Shown here: positions 23,798 to 32,806 of the stretch, piece after piece | How the letters are laid out: each line of letters begins with the position of its first letter | How positions within the stretch are numbered: the first letter of the stretch is position 1 | Assembly: GCA_934232845.1 (NCBI GenBank) | Contig: CAKQGD010000015.1 | Location: 1-36,326 of the forward strand | Reading direction: 5' to 3' | Origin: an uncultured Oscillospiraceae bacterium | GTDB lineage: Bacteria > Bacillota > Clostridia > Oscillospirales > Ruminococcaceae | Length of the DNA stretch: 36,326 nucleotides | Translations under genes and position numbers: made by a program | The notes under the pieces: generated by a model | What the model saw: only the letters and a program-made list of their open reading frames with translations | What the model was told of the DNA's origin: nothing | Database searches by the model: none

Positions 23798-25528
23798 ATG
23801 GAAAAGGTGAACGGACTTGTATCGCGCTTGAAAGCGCATCTTATGAGAAGAAAAAAGAGGTATCTTCTGCTGGTGCTGCTGCTTGCCACGGCGATACTGT
23901 TCGCGGCGATTGCTCTGCCTCGGATGAGAAGCACACAGAAAGCGCAGAATGCGGGCGGATTTTCTTATGTGCGCACAACAACGCTGACCCGCACGACGCT
24001 CGAGGATACAGTCAGTGCGACGGGAACGGTTGAAAGTGCCGACGTTTCAACGGTGACGACAAATCTCAATGCTGCGGTCAAGACGGTCTCTGTCGCGGTC
24101 GGGGATTATGTAGAGGCAGGCGACGTGATCTGTACGCTCGATACCTCTGAGATCGAAAAGCAAATCACCCGCGCCAAAGAAAACCTGCAGGATTCCATCG
24201 ACCGTGCACAGGAAAGCTACGAAAAAGCAGTTGAGCGCTACAATGAAGCCGTTGAAACCTACGAGGATTATGAAGACGATTATACCAATGCCAGAAAGGC
24301 CTACCGCTCGGCTTATTCCGATTATAAAGATGCGTTAAACCGCATCGAAACGCTGCAGAATGATGCCGACGATGCCGAGGACGCGCTTCAAGATGCGGCA
24401 GGCAGCCTTGCCGATGCAAAGTCTTCGCTGAAAAAGGCAGAGAGTGCTCTTGAAAAATATCAGGAAAGCGACGGCTATGAATCCGGGTCGGATGAGGAAA
24501 AGGAACTGGAGGCCGATATCGAAGCTGCGCAGGAGGCCGTATCCGAGGCCGAGACCGCCTATGCTGACGCAGAGGAAGAATTCGCACAGGCGGACGACGA
24601 ACTGAAGCTTTTGAAAGATTCGCTGAGTTTTGACAGCCTTCAGAGCGATTATGAAAAAAAGCTCTCTGCGTATGAGTCCGCTCAGGAAAAATATGAGGAT
24701 TACGAGGATACGGTGAAGGACCGCGAAGAAGAGGTTGAAACCGCTTTAGAGGATGTACAGGACGCTCAAGAGAGCGACGATCTGGAAGATCTGTATGATG
24801 AGCTGGAAGATTACACCTTAAAAGCGGAAACCTCCGGCTATGTGACGTCGCTCAACGCGACGGTTGGCAGCCGTCTGTCGGAAAGCAACGTAGCGACGAT
24901 TCAGGATACCGAAAATCTGGTGATTTCTATTTCTATCGCGGAGTATGACATCGAGTCCGTCAAGCTCGGTATGCGTGCGATTATCACCAGCGATTCTGTG
25001 GAAGGCGAAATTGAAGGAGAACTGACGCAGCTGGCTCCGACCGCAACGGTCAGCATGGGATCCTCCTCTACCTTTGCGGCGGAGGTGTCTGTGCTCGGCG
25101 GCAGCAACGGCCTTTTGATCGGCGTCAATGCGAAGGTGCAGCTTGTGGTTTCCTCGACCGAGGATGTTTTTGTTGTGCCGTATGACGCGGTCGGGGAAAA
25201 TGCAGACGGTGAGAAAATCGTCTACGTCAAGACGGGCGGCAGCGGTACGGATATGACTTTTGAAGAGGTCGTCGTCGAAACAGGCGCACAGACAGACTAT
25301 TATATTGAGATTCACGGCGACGGTTTGGAAGAAGGGATGGAGGTGCGCGCAAGCGCGGATCTGATCGAGGCGACCTATACCGCAGCAGAGGATGAAACCG
25401 AAGAGAACGAAGGTGTTTTGAATATCGGAGGCGGTATGGGAAATGTCGGGCAGGCGACAAACGGCGGCAATCGCACAGGCATGCCGAACGGCGGAGGCAT
25501 GCCGGGCCAAATGCCCGGAGGAATGTAA
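23798..25528 (+). CDS. MacA/HlyD-type efflux adaptor (membrane fusion protein)
   Basis: A 576-residue protein starting at ATG 23798 with GAAGGAGAG upstream; the reading frame extends further 5' but without a site. One N-terminal membrane helix (about 22-40) follows a basic stretch. A half biotinyl-lipoyl domain lies at about 65-115 (VSATGTVESADVSTVTT, VAVGDYVEAGDVICTLD). A very long acidic coiled coil covers about 125-340, and the second lipoyl half starts near YTLKAETSGYVTSLNATVG. Beta-barrel and membrane-proximal domains follow to about 525, then a Gly/Met/Asn-rich tail ending MPGQMPGGM. The coiled coil is much longer than in Gram-negative MacA. It is the first gene of an operon with an ATPase and a permease. 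Substrate is unknown; peptides or drugs are usual for this class. Confidence 0.9.
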   Translation: MEKVNGLVSRLKAHLMRRKKRYLLLVLLLATAILFAAIALPRMRSTQKAQNAGGFSYVRTTTLTRTTLEDTVSATGTVESADVSTVTTNLNAAVKTVSVAVGDYVEAGDVICTLDTSEIEKQITRAKENLQDSIDRAQESYEKAVERYNEAVETYEDYEDDYTNARKAYRSAYSDYKDALNRIETLQNDADDAEDALQDAAGSLADAKSSLKKAESALEKYQESDGYESGSDEEKELEADIEAAQEAVSEAETAYADAEEEFAQADDELKLLKDSLSFDSLQSDYEKKLSAYESAQEKYEDYEDTVKDREEEVETALEDVQDAQESDDLEDLYDELEDYTLKAETSGYVTSLNATVGSRLSESNVATIQDTENLVISISIAEYDIESVKLGMRAIITSDSVEGEIEGELTQLAPTATVSMGSSSTFAAEVSVLGGSNGLLIGVNAKVQLVVSSTEDVFVVPYDAVGENADGEKIVYVKTGGSGTDMTFEEVVVETGAQTDYYIEIHGDGLEEGMEVRASADLIEATYTAAEDETEENEGVLNIGGGMGNVGQATNGGNRTGMPNGGGMPGQMPGGM

Positions 25529-25529
25529 C

Positions 25530-26300
25530 ATGAGCGCACCGTCGAAAAACATTTTATCAGAGAAAACTCTGTCTCCGGCGCAGGAAAAAAAGCCCGTGAT
25601 CGAGATGCGCGGCATTATCAAACGCTATTACGTCGGACAGCCGAATGAACTGGAGATTCTGCACGGAATTGACCTGCTGGTCTATCCGGGGGAATTTGTG
25701 TCGGTGGTAGGCGAAAGCGGCAGCGGTAAATCCACGCTGATGAATATAATCGGCGGGCTGGACCGCCCGACAGAAGGCAGCTATTGGCTGAATGGGATCG
25801 ACATCTGCAAGGCAAAAGACGCGCAGATGTCCGAAATCCGCAACCGGGAGATAGGCTTTGTTTTTCAGACTTATAATCTGATCGGGCGCACCAGTGCACA
25901 GAAGAATGTAGAGCTTCCCATGCTTTATGCCGGCGTCGGGCGCCGGGAGCGCAGCCGCCGTGCGGAGGAGCTTTTAAAAATGGTCAAAATGGATATGCGC
26001 GCGAAGCATCAGCCGAATGAGCTTTCCGGCGGGCAGAAGCAGCGCATCGCCATCGCGCGCACCCTTGCAAATGATCCGGCGATTATTCTTGCCGACGAAC
26101 CGACGGGCGCGTTGGACTCGGAAACAAGCCGCACGGTGATGGATCTTTTTCACGAGCTGCACGAAAATTTGGGAAAGACCATCGTACTGATTACACATAA
26201 CCGTGAACTGGCACAGGAAACCCAGCGCATTCTGACGCTGAAGGACGGAAACATCGTCGCCGAACAAAGGGGGGAGGCGTACCATGGGGATCTGGGATAA
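25530..26300 (+). CDS. MacB-type ABC transporter ATPase
   Basis: A 256-residue cytoplasmic ATPase. ATG 25530 lies directly after the adaptor stop codon, with GGAGG at 25517-25521 inside the upstream gene. Walker A is GESGSGKST (61-69), the Q-loop is in FVFQTYNLI, the signature is LSGGQKQR (from 165), Walker B is IILADEPTG (about 185-193) and the switch His is in ITHN. The spacing and the PTGALDSET sequence place it in the LolD/MacB/FtsE-like class. It powers the permease encoded by the next gene, which overlaps it by 17 bases. Confidence 0.95.
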   Translation: MSAPSKNILSEKTLSPAQEKKPVIEMRGIIKRYYVGQPNELEILHGIDLLVYPGEFVSVVGESGSGKSTLMNIIGGLDRPTEGSYWLNGIDICKAKDAQMSEIRNREIGFVFQTYNLIGRTSAQKNVELPMLYAGVGRRERSRRAEELLKMVKMDMRAKHQPNELSGGQKQRIAIARTLANDPAIILADEPTGALDSETSRTVMDLFHELHENLGKTIVLITHNRELAQETQRILTLKDGNIVAEQRGEAYHGDLG

Positions 26301-27555
26301 TATTGTGCTGGCGTTTGTCAGCCTGCGCGCGAACAAGATGAGGGCGCTTCTGACGATGCTCGGTATTATCATCGGTATCGGCTCCGTGATTGCAATCGTG
26401 ACGGTCGGCGACTCGCTGACCGGCTCTATCTCCGATTCGATGCAGAGTATGGGGGTCAGCAACATCACGGTTGCCTTGGCGGAAAAAGAGGATGACGATT
26501 CGCAGTCCTCCAACGGCGTACAGGTGAGAATGTTTCGCATGGAAAGCCCGGAGGAGGAAGATCTGATCACCGATGCGATGATCACGGAATACCGGGAAGC
26601 CTTCGGAGAAGCGGTGTATGCGGTTTCGATTGCGGAAAGTGCCGGCAGCGCGACGGTTGCCTCGGGCACGCTTGAGGACACCTTAACCGGTACGGTTACG
26701 GGCGTCAACGATGACTATGCCAAAGCCAACGACATTACAATGCTGTATGGGCGCTTCGTCCGGGAAACGGACGGCACCAGAAAACTCGCGGTCGTATCGG
26801 ACTATCTGGTGGAATATTTCTTCGGAAAACATCAGGATGGGGTGGGAAAAACGCTGCACATGACGATAGGGCAGAAGTCCTATGAATTTACCATCTGCGG
26901 TGTTTATGATTATGAGGAAAGCACATCTCGGACTTCTTCGACGATCAGCACGCCGATCTATATCACGATGGATATGGCGAAGAGGATGAATTTTTCGGAT
27001 CCCGGCTACGAGACCTTTACGGTAGTCGGCGCGGCAGACGCAGACACGAAGGAGCTGATGCAGGCGACGGAAGATTTTTTCGCCGGTTACTATACCCGCA
27101 ACGAGAGCTATACCGTGGAAACGAGCAATCTTGAATCCATGGTGGACACCGTGACGGAGATGCTCGGCACGGTAGAGCTGGCGATTGCGGCGATTGCGGC
27201 GATCAGCCTGCTGGTCGGAGGCATCGGCGTGATGAATATCATGATGGTTTCCATCACGGAACGTACCCGCGAAATCGGAACCCGTAAAGCGCTCGGTGCG
27301 CCGAACAAAGCGATCTGCCTGCAGTTTATCGTCGAATCGGTTATTATCTGCCTGATCGGAGGAGGCATCGGTATTGCGCTGGGCGTCAGCGGCGGAGCTG
27401 CCGCGAGCAGCCTGATGGGATATTCTGCCCATGCGTCTTTATCGGCCGTCTTGGCGGCGTTTTTCTTTTCGATGGAGATCGGTGTATTTTTCGGCTACTA
27501 TCCTGCGAACAAGGCAGCGAAGCTTGATCCGATTGAGGCGCTGCGTTACGAATGA
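26284..27555 (+). CDS. MacB/FtsX-type ABC transporter permease
   Basis: A 423-residue membrane protein with ATG 26284 behind GGGGGGAGG. The first membrane helix is at about 19-42 (MLGIIIGIGSVIAIV). A large extracytoplasmic MacB core domain follows (about 45-290), and then three C-terminal helices of the FtsX domain. The hallmark VGGIGVMNIMMVSITERTR and EIGTRKALGA precede helix 3, and the protein ends in PIEALRYE, all classic for MacB. With the adaptor and ATPase it should form a tripartite exporter that in Gram-positives ends at the cell surface. No sensor kinase or immunity gene is next to it. Confidence 0.95.
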   Translation: MGIWDNIVLAFVSLRANKMRALLTMLGIIIGIGSVIAIVTVGDSLTGSISDSMQSMGVSNITVALAEKEDDDSQSSNGVQVRMFRMESPEEEDLITDAMITEYREAFGEAVYAVSIAESAGSATVASGTLEDTLTGTVTGVNDDYAKANDITMLYGRFVRETDGTRKLAVVSDYLVEYFFGKHQDGVGKTLHMTIGQKSYEFTICGVYDYEESTSRTSSTISTPIYITMDMAKRMNFSDPGYETFTVVGAADADTKELMQATEDFFAGYYTRNESYTVETSNLESMVDTVTEMLGTVELAIAAIAAISLLVGGIGVMNIMMVSITERTREIGTRKALGAPNKAICLQFIVESVIICLIGGGIGIALGVSGGAAASSLMGYSAHASLSAVLAAFFFSMEIGVFFGYYPANKAAKLDPIEALRYE

Positions 27556-27673
27556 CAGAATTTCCTTGGCTTTTATATCTGTATGCGCAGTAAAGTACGA
27601 TATCGGAGGCTTATTGTATCAAAAGTATAAAGATTGATGAAAAAGATTAGCTAATTTGTTATCTCATTCCCTC

Positions 27674-27702
27674 TTGCAAACTGTTCACATATATGCAATA
27701 AT
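27674..27702 (+). promoter_or_regulatory. Candidate promoter of the hutP operon
   Basis: TTGCAA (27674-27679) and AATAAT (27697-27702) with a 17-bp spacer. A second weaker pair, TTGACG (27725-27730) and TATGAA (27747-27752), has a 16-bp spacer. Both lie upstream of the terminator-like leader structure, so a leader RNA of roughly 100 bases would precede it. Confidence 0.5.
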
Positions 27703-27801
27703 ATAAACAAAGAAAATCTATTAATTGACGGCTTGGATTTTCTGATTATGAATTTTGTGAGCGGCCGCCTGCTTATTCTTACAACTGAACAAATCGATTT
27801 G

Positions 27802-27865
27802 AATTGAGAATTTTGAATAGGAAACAGACTTCCGGGGTCTGGCTATTCTGGTTCTCAATTTTTTT
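27802..27865 (+). terminator. Three-part terminator hairpin, candidate attenuator of hutP
   Basis: The outer stem AATTGAGAA (27802-27810) pairs with TTCTCAATT (27852-27860), the middle stem GAATAG (27815-27820) with CTATTC (27843-27848), and the tip CAGAC (27825-27829) with GTCTG (27837-27841). A run of seven T (27859-27865) follows. The 5' arm contains GAG, TAG and CAG triplets, with TAG and CAG four bases apart, as in known HutP sites. It could simply end the efflux operon, but the promoter at 27674 lies before it. Confidence 0.75.
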
Positions 27866-27870
27866 AAAAC

Positions 27871-27903
27871 TTTTTTCAAGGCGTCGGCCACCGCCTGAAA
27901 AAA
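27871..27903. terminator. Second hairpin with T and A flanks before hutP
   Basis: TTTTTTCAAGGCG (27871-27883) pairs with CGCCTGAAAAAA (27892-27903) with one bulged base. The T-run lies on the 5' side, so as a terminator it would act on minus-strand transcripts; on the plus strand it is a second structured element ahead of hutP. Confidence 0.5.
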
Positions 27904-28056
27904 ATTTCGAAAAGGAGGAATGTTCCCGCGGAGGAACGGGCTTATGGATGAACTTGAAAAGTCCGTATTCCGTCTGCGAAAGAATCATAGGATTGTTTCA
28001 GAACGGTTTTGGAACTCTTTGCGGAGACTTAACATGAAAAGAGAGGAGAACAGCCT

Positions 28057-28503
28057 TTGGACTTTGTTCGTTATTTGCTCCCTGATGAGCAGGCAAACCC
28101 TTTTCGCGCGGCGGTTCAGATTGCCATGACGGGATCTATCGAAGAAGAAAAGGAAATCATCGCCTTTTTCTCCCGACATGAATGCCGCTGTGCCGCGACG
28201 ATGATTTCCGGCAACGATACGGAGGCGCTCAGAAGAATCACCGGTAATGTGATAGGGGCTTGCCTGAATGCCAATGTCATCGAGCGCAAGCGGGCGCACA
28301 TCCATCCGCTGGCACATGCGGTGCAGGAAGCTACGCTCGGCACAAGGTTGGATTCCTCCGTCTGGCAGAACTGCCGCTTGAAGATCGGTGTGGTTCGCAA
28401 GGGGAACTGCATTGCAGTTGCGATCTACGGCGATCTGGGCTTTCATGAGTATTCCTCCCATAAGACCATCGGCGGAGGATTTCAGATTCTTGGCGACGCA
28501 TAA
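28057..28503 (+). CDS. hutP: HutP-family RNA-binding antiterminator
   Basis: A 148-residue protein, the same length as Bacillus subtilis HutP. The start is TTG 28057 with AGGAG at 28044-28048. The HutP signature is clear: His83 and His87 in HPLAHAVQEA, and His135 in SSHKTIGGGFQIL, match the three His ligands that hold Mg2+ and L-histidine. CIAVAIYGDLG fits the core strand. In Bacillus HutP binds NAG triplets in the leader of the histidine-use operon and prevents termination when histidine is present. Here the downstream genes are a fatty acid transporter and an amidase, not hut enzymes. The ligand may therefore differ or the operon may serve histidine breakdown products. A terminator-like leader lies upstream rather than after the gene. 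Confidence 0.82.
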   Translation: MDFVRYLLPDEQANPFRAAVQIAMTGSIEEEKEIIAFFSRHECRCAATMISGNDTEALRRITGNVIGACLNANVIERKRAHIHPLAHAVQEATLGTRLDSSVWQNCRLKIGVVRKGNCIAVAIYGDLGFHEYSSHKTIGGGFQILGDA

Positions 28504-28576
28504 AGATCCCATATATCCGTTCAAAACACTTGAAACCCAATCGAAAATTCTGTAAGAAAAGAAAGGATGAGTTATT

Positions 28577-29962
28577 GTGGCAAACGAGAACACGACGACT
28601 TCTAAGGACAATTTTATCACTCGCATGGGCAACTCCTGCCTTCGCTTTTCTCTGAAATACATGCCGGACGCGAGTATCTTCGCGATGGTACTGACGCTGA
28701 TTGCATTTTTGCTCGGCATCTTCCTTGCAAAGCAGACCCCCCTCCAGATGGTGCAGCACTGGTCCAAGGGATTCTGGGAACTGCTGGCTTTTGCCATGCA
28801 GATGGCCCTCATCGTCGTAACGGGCAACGCGATTGCCAACTCTCCCGCCGTGAAAAACGGCATCCGCCGTCTTGCGGCCGTTCCCAAGAGCGGTAAACAG
28901 GCGGTTTGGATGATCACTCTGGTATCCATTCTGGTCTCTTATCTGCATTGGGGCCTCAGCCTGATTGTGGGCGCCCTGCTGGCTAAGGAAATGGCGAAGC
29001 AGCTGCGGATTAAGAAGATTCCGTTTGAGTACGGACTCATCGCCGCCGGCGGATATGTCGGCCAGATGACGTGGCACGGTATGCTGTCCGCCTCCATCGG
29101 TCTGTCCATCGCAACGCCCGGCCATGTGCTGGAATCCGAAATGGGCATTATCCCGATGAGCGAATACATGATCAACCCGATGAACATTTTTGTGACGATT
29201 GCGCTTTTGATCCTGCCGCCTCTTGCCGCTTCGATGATGCATCCGAAGGCGGAAGACATCACGCCTCTTGAGCCGGACGCGCTGCGTGCCATCGAGATTG
29301 AGGATGTTCCGATTTCCAAGCGCCCGGAGAACCCGTCCGTCGGCGATATTCTCAACTACAGCCCGATCGTCGCATGGATCATCGGCCTTCTCGGTCTTTT
29401 CCAGGTTGTATACTCCTTCGCTACCAAGGGTTTTTCGGCGCTTGATATCAACATGGTCAACTTTATTTTCCTGTTTGTCGGCATTCTGCTGTACGGCAAC
29501 ATCGCCAACTATGTCCGCGCGGTCGGCGCGGCTGCGGGCGGCACCGCCGGCATCATCTTCCAGTTCCCGTTCTATGCAGGCATCATGGGCATGATCAAGT
29601 ATTCCGGCCTCGTTACCATTCTTGCCAACGGCATTGTGGCGATTTCCACCGCGACAACCTTCTATCTCTGGACATTCCTGTCTGCTTCGCTGGTGAACCT
29701 GTTTGTTCCGTCCGGCGGCGGCCAGTGGACCGTGCAGGGCCCTGTCGCGATCGCCTCTGCAAAGATGATGAATGCCGATATGGTAAAAACCTGCCTGATG
29801 GTCGCATACGGCAACACATGGACGAATATGTTCCAGCCTTTCTGGGCAATTGCACTGCTCGGCATTACCGGCTTGAAGGCGAAGGATATCATGGGCTACT
29901 CGACCGCAATCATGCTCTGCAGCGGCATTATTTTCATCGTCGCATCCTTCTTGCCTGTGTAA
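28577..29962 (+). CDS. Short-chain fatty acid transporter (AtoE family)
   Basis: A 461-residue polytopic membrane protein with at least ten predicted helices. The start is GTG 28577 with GAAAGGA upstream. Family motifs include LKYMPDASIFAMVLT near the N-terminus, the paired NSPAVKNGIRRLA, SYLHWGLSLIVGALLA, and NLFVPSGGGQWTVQGP near residue 375. AtoE-type proteins take up short-chain fatty acids such as acetoacetate or butyrate. The gene lies 73 bases after hutP and 80 bases before the amidase, all on one strand without a terminator between, so the three probably form an operon. Transport of an amide, acyl amino acid or other small carboxylate released or used by the amidase is possible. Confidence 0.9.
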   Translation: MANENTTTSKDNFITRMGNSCLRFSLKYMPDASIFAMVLTLIAFLLGIFLAKQTPLQMVQHWSKGFWELLAFAMQMALIVVTGNAIANSPAVKNGIRRLAAVPKSGKQAVWMITLVSILVSYLHWGLSLIVGALLAKEMAKQLRIKKIPFEYGLIAAGGYVGQMTWHGMLSASIGLSIATPGHVLESEMGIIPMSEYMINPMNIFVTIALLILPPLAASMMHPKAEDITPLEPDALRAIEIEDVPISKRPENPSVGDILNYSPIVAWIIGLLGLFQVVYSFATKGFSALDINMVNFIFLFVGILLYGNIANYVRAVGAAAGGTAGIIFQFPFYAGIMGMIKYSGLVTILANGIVAISTATTFYLWTFLSASLVNLFVPSGGGQWTVQGPVAIASAKMMNADMVKTCLMVAYGNTWTNMFQPFWAIALLGITGLKAKDIMGYSTAIMLCSGIIFIVASFLPV

Positions 29963-30042
29963 GGCACGGCTTTTTTAAAAAAGAGAGCCAGTCTGTTCAC
30001 AGTACTGCTGCCATGTTTTGTGGATGAGAAAGGAACAACACA

Positions 30043-31515
30043 ATGAAATTTGATTTAATGGAGACCACCGTCGCCAAAATCCATGCCGCGATGAAGGAAG
30101 GGACTCTGACCTGCCGCGAGCTGGTTGAGGCATATCTCGCCAGAATCGAGGCCTACGATCATGCGGGTCCGGCAATCAATTCGGTGATTCTGGTCAACCC
30201 GCGGGCGCTGCAGGAAGCGGACGCCTGTGACGAATATCTTAGGGAACATGGGGAATTCAGAGGTCCTCTTCACGGAATTCCCGTGATGATGAAGGACAAT
30301 TTCAATACCGCCGATATGCAGACCACGGCGGGGTCAATCGCGCTCAAAGGCTGGGTGCCGCCGAAGGATTCCTTCGTCACCAAACGCATCCGGGAATCCG
30401 GCGCGATCATTCTGGCAAAAACCAACCTGCATGAATTTGCGATCTGGGGCGAGAGCATCAGCTCCATCATGGGGCAGGCTGTAAACCCCTATGATCCGAC
30501 CCGGACGCCGGGCGGTTCTTCGGGCGGAACGGGCGCTACGATCGCTTCCAACATCGGTGTGATCGGTCTTGGCACCGATACAATCAACTCGATCCGTTCG
30601 CCTTCTTCGGCAAACAGCCTTGTCGGCATCCGCCCGACAATCGGCCTTGTCAGCCGCGCGGGCATTGTGCCCTATTCGCTGACGCAGGATACGGCCGGAC
30701 CGATCTGCCGCACGGTCGAGGACGCCGCGCGCTGCCTTGAAGTGATTGCGGGCTATGATCCCGACGACGACGAAACGGCGTGGAGTGTCGGACACATTCC
30801 GGGCAGTTATCTGGACTCTCTCAACGCAGACGGCTTGAAAGGGAAGCGCATTGGTGTACTGGAAAGCCTTTTCGGAAAAGAAGAGGTCAACCGTTCGACC
30901 AACGAGGTGATGAAAAACGCTCTCAAGGTCTTTGAGGAAAACGGAGCGACGCTGGTTCCGATCCATGACAATATCGACCAGCCGTGGCTGACGAGCGAAA
31001 CGTCGGTGCATCTTGACGATTTCAAGGATCACCTCAATGGTTATTTGAAGGATCTTCCGCCGGAGTGGCCCGTTCACAGCATGCAGGAAATTCTCGACAA
31101 GGGGCTGTTCCATCCCTTTTCCGAAGGAAATATGCGCGATGCGATGAAGCTCGGCGTCGGTACACCGCGCTATCTGCAAAAGATGTACAATAAAATCGGT
31201 GTCAAGACACACATCATGAAAATCATGGCGGAGCTCGAGCTTGACGCAATGGTATATCCGCATCAGCAGCAGCTTGTCTGTAAAATCGGCGGCAACCAGC
31301 AGCAGCGCAACGGCGTGCTCTGTTCGTCGTGCGGGCTGCCCTCGATTGCGGTGCCCGCCGGCTTTGCGCCCAGCAAGGATGCCCCCATCGGCGTACCGGT
31401 TGGTATGGAAATTATCGGCCGTCCGTGGACCGAGTCGCTGCTGATTGAGATCGCATACGGCTTTGAGCAGCATTCTCATGTCCGCAGACCGCCTGTTTCC
31501 GCTCCCGCACTTTAA
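30043..31515 (+). CDS. Amidase signature family hydrolase
   Basis: A 490-residue cytoplasmic enzyme starting at ATG 30043 behind GAAAGGAAC. The Ser-cisSer-Lys triad of the family is visible: Lys84 in MMKDNF, Ser159 in PGGSSGGTG and nucleophile Ser183 in GTDTINSIRSP. The nucleophile loop reads TINSIR rather than the usual TGGSIR, as in some amidase subfamilies. VGIRPTIGLVSR follows. It has no signal peptide. It is not a GatA: there are no gatB or gatC genes nearby. The natural substrate (aliphatic or aryl amide, acyl amino acid) cannot be read from sequence. It ends the hutP-transporter operon before a strong terminator. Confidence 0.9.
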   Translation: MKFDLMETTVAKIHAAMKEGTLTCRELVEAYLARIEAYDHAGPAINSVILVNPRALQEADACDEYLREHGEFRGPLHGIPVMMKDNFNTADMQTTAGSIALKGWVPPKDSFVTKRIRESGAIILAKTNLHEFAIWGESISSIMGQAVNPYDPTRTPGGSSGGTGATIASNIGVIGLGTDTINSIRSPSSANSLVGIRPTIGLVSRAGIVPYSLTQDTAGPICRTVEDAARCLEVIAGYDPDDDETAWSVGHIPGSYLDSLNADGLKGKRIGVLESLFGKEEVNRSTNEVMKNALKVFEENGATLVPIHDNIDQPWLTSETSVHLDDFKDHLNGYLKDLPPEWPVHSMQEILDKGLFHPFSEGNMRDAMKLGVGTPRYLQKMYNKIGVKTHIMKIMAELELDAMVYPHQQQLVCKIGGNQQQRNGVLCSSCGLPSIAVPAGFAPSKDAPIGVPVGMEIIGRPWTESLLIEIAYGFEQHSHVRRPPVSAPAL

Positions 31516-31536
31516 AATCCCCCTTCTTTTTATCTG

Positions 31537-31573
31537 CCGCACGGCTGCATAACGCAGCCGTGCGGGTTTTTTA
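31537..31573 (+). terminator. Intrinsic terminator of the hutP operon
   Basis: CCGCACGGCTGC (31537-31548) pairs perfectly with GCAGCCGTGCGG (31554-31565), followed by GTTTTTT. Confidence 0.93.
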
Positions 31574-31574
31574 T

Positions 31575-31603
31575 AAAAAAGCCGCGCCGAAAGGCGCGGC
31601 TTT
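31575..31603 (-). terminator. Terminator-like hairpin for minus-strand transcription
   Basis: AAAGCCGCGCC (31578-31588) pairs with GGCGCGGCTTT (31593-31603) around GAAA. Read on the minus strand it ends in six T. It could stop transcripts from the IclR gene, whose end is about 370 bases away. Confidence 0.65.
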
Positions 31604-31969
31604 AAAACCAAATTTTATTTTAATTATAAGAATTCGTACTTTTGTGATTTGAGCTTTGAATCCGATAGATATGCTCTGAATGTTTTGTCCGGCTTGATTT
31701 TGCGGTCTGTAAAAAGAAAATTTCTCTATGAGAAACCTCGAAAAAATCGATTGAAAATATATATGATATTAATCGACACGAATGAAACGGATCGTCAAAA
31801 CGAGCGCAAATTTTTTGTTTATACTATATAAAAATAAAAAAGTCTAATAGATAAATGTTATAAATTTAGCGTTTCGACGGAAAAAGTGCGAAAATGACTT
31901 GATTTATAGCGAAAAGTTTTATAAGATATTCATAAAGAGAAACCGAATTCCGCATACAGAAACACTGTT
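31604..31969. other. AT-rich intergenic stretch, no gene seen
   Basis: About 365 bases of strongly AT-rich sequence between the hairpin and the end of the IclR-family gene. No reading frame with a start site and recognisable protein was found. The base composition is unlike the GC-richer genes either side. Confidence 0.6.
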
Positions 31970-32731
31970 TTAATGTCCCAGCTGTGCCGAAATACGGCGC
32001 GCGGCTTCCCGCAGAAGAGAAAGTTTCTGCTCCTTATGTGTATTGATTGCGCTGGTTGCGCCGGAAATACTGATCGCGGCAACCATGCCGCCCTCGCGGT
32101 CATAGATCGGAGCCGCAATGCAGCTCAGGCCCACTTCAGATTCTTCGCGGTCTTCGGAATATCCCTGTTCGCGAATCCGCTTCAGTTCTCTGCGCAGCGC
32201 GTCGGGTGAGATAATCGTATTGGTCGTGTAACTTTGAAAATGATATTTTGAAAGCACGTCTGCCAAGGTGTCTTCGTCCAGCGATGACAGCAGCATTTTT
32301 CCGGTGCCGCAGCGATAGGCTTCCATTCTGGTGCCGATGGTCGAGGCGCTTTGCAGACCGGTTTTTGAGGCTTCTTTAAAGAGAAAGGTCACAAATCCGT
32401 CTGCGGCGTCGAATACGACAAGGTGGCTCGACTGGTTGGTTCGGTCGCACAGGTCGCGCAGATAGGGACGGGCCGCAACGATAAAATTCTGCCGTTTGAG
32501 CACCAGATTTCCATAACGGATGAACTTGCTTGACAAACGGTACTGTGCATCGGGCAGGCGGTCAACGTAGCCGCCGCTTTCCAGCGTATAAAGCAGTCGG
32601 AACACGCTCGTTTTTCCGAGAGAAAGAGTTTTATGAATTTCCGTGATGCTCATCGACTTCTGTGTGCTGAGCAGATCCATAACACGCAGCGCATTGCCGA
32701 CGGAATTGAGATAATACTGAGAATCTTCCAT
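31970..32731 (-). CDS. IclR-family transcriptional regulator
   Basis: A 253-residue regulator with ATG 32731 (minus) behind GAAAGGAAAG. A winged helix-turn-helix occupies about 8-60 (VMDLLSTQKSMSITEIHKT, GKTSVFRLLYTLESGGYVD). The ligand-binding IclR domain covers about 75-250, with the usual RCGTGKMLLSSL, EESEVGLSCIAAPIYD and GMVAAISISG. Such proteins respond to small carboxylates or aromatic acids and often control a divergent catabolic operon. Here the divergent operon encodes a 2-oxoacid oxidoreductase and a TRAP binding protein, so a 2-oxo acid or related ligand is plausible. A good promoter and a palindrome in the leader suggest self-control. Confidence 0.93.
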   Translation of the reverse strand: MEDSQYYLNSVGNALRVMDLLSTQKSMSITEIHKTLSLGKTSVFRLLYTLESGGYVDRLPDAQYRLSSKFIRYGNLVLKRQNFIVAARPYLRDLCDRTNQSSHLVVFDAADGFVTFLFKEASKTGLQSASTIGTRMEAYRCGTGKMLLSSLDEDTLADVLSKYHFQSYTTNTIISPDALRRELKRIREQGYSEDREESEVGLSCIAAPIYDREGGMVAAISISGATSAINTHKEQKLSLLREAARRISAQLGH

Positions 32732-32783
32732 GGTGCTTTCCTTTCTTTACTGAATGCGAAGGATTAATTTTTTGCCAAGAAAC

Positions 32784-32796
32784 GAAACATGGTTTC
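32784..32796. promoter_or_regulatory. Palindrome, candidate IclR-type operator
   Basis: GAAAC-ATG-GTTTC: perfect 5-bp arms around a 3-bp centre. It lies about 11 bp downstream of the iclR -10 box (minus strand), where bound protein would block initiation or elongation. Operator identity is inferred from position and symmetry. Confidence 0.45.
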
Positions 32797-32806
32797 TCTA
32801 TGCGAA

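Noticed and set aside
27944..28129. A possible 61-residue leader peptide before hutP (MDELEKSVFRLRK...)
   Set aside because: A GGAGG lies at a fair distance, but it runs 70 bases into hutP, shows no known features, and the HutP frame is much better supported.
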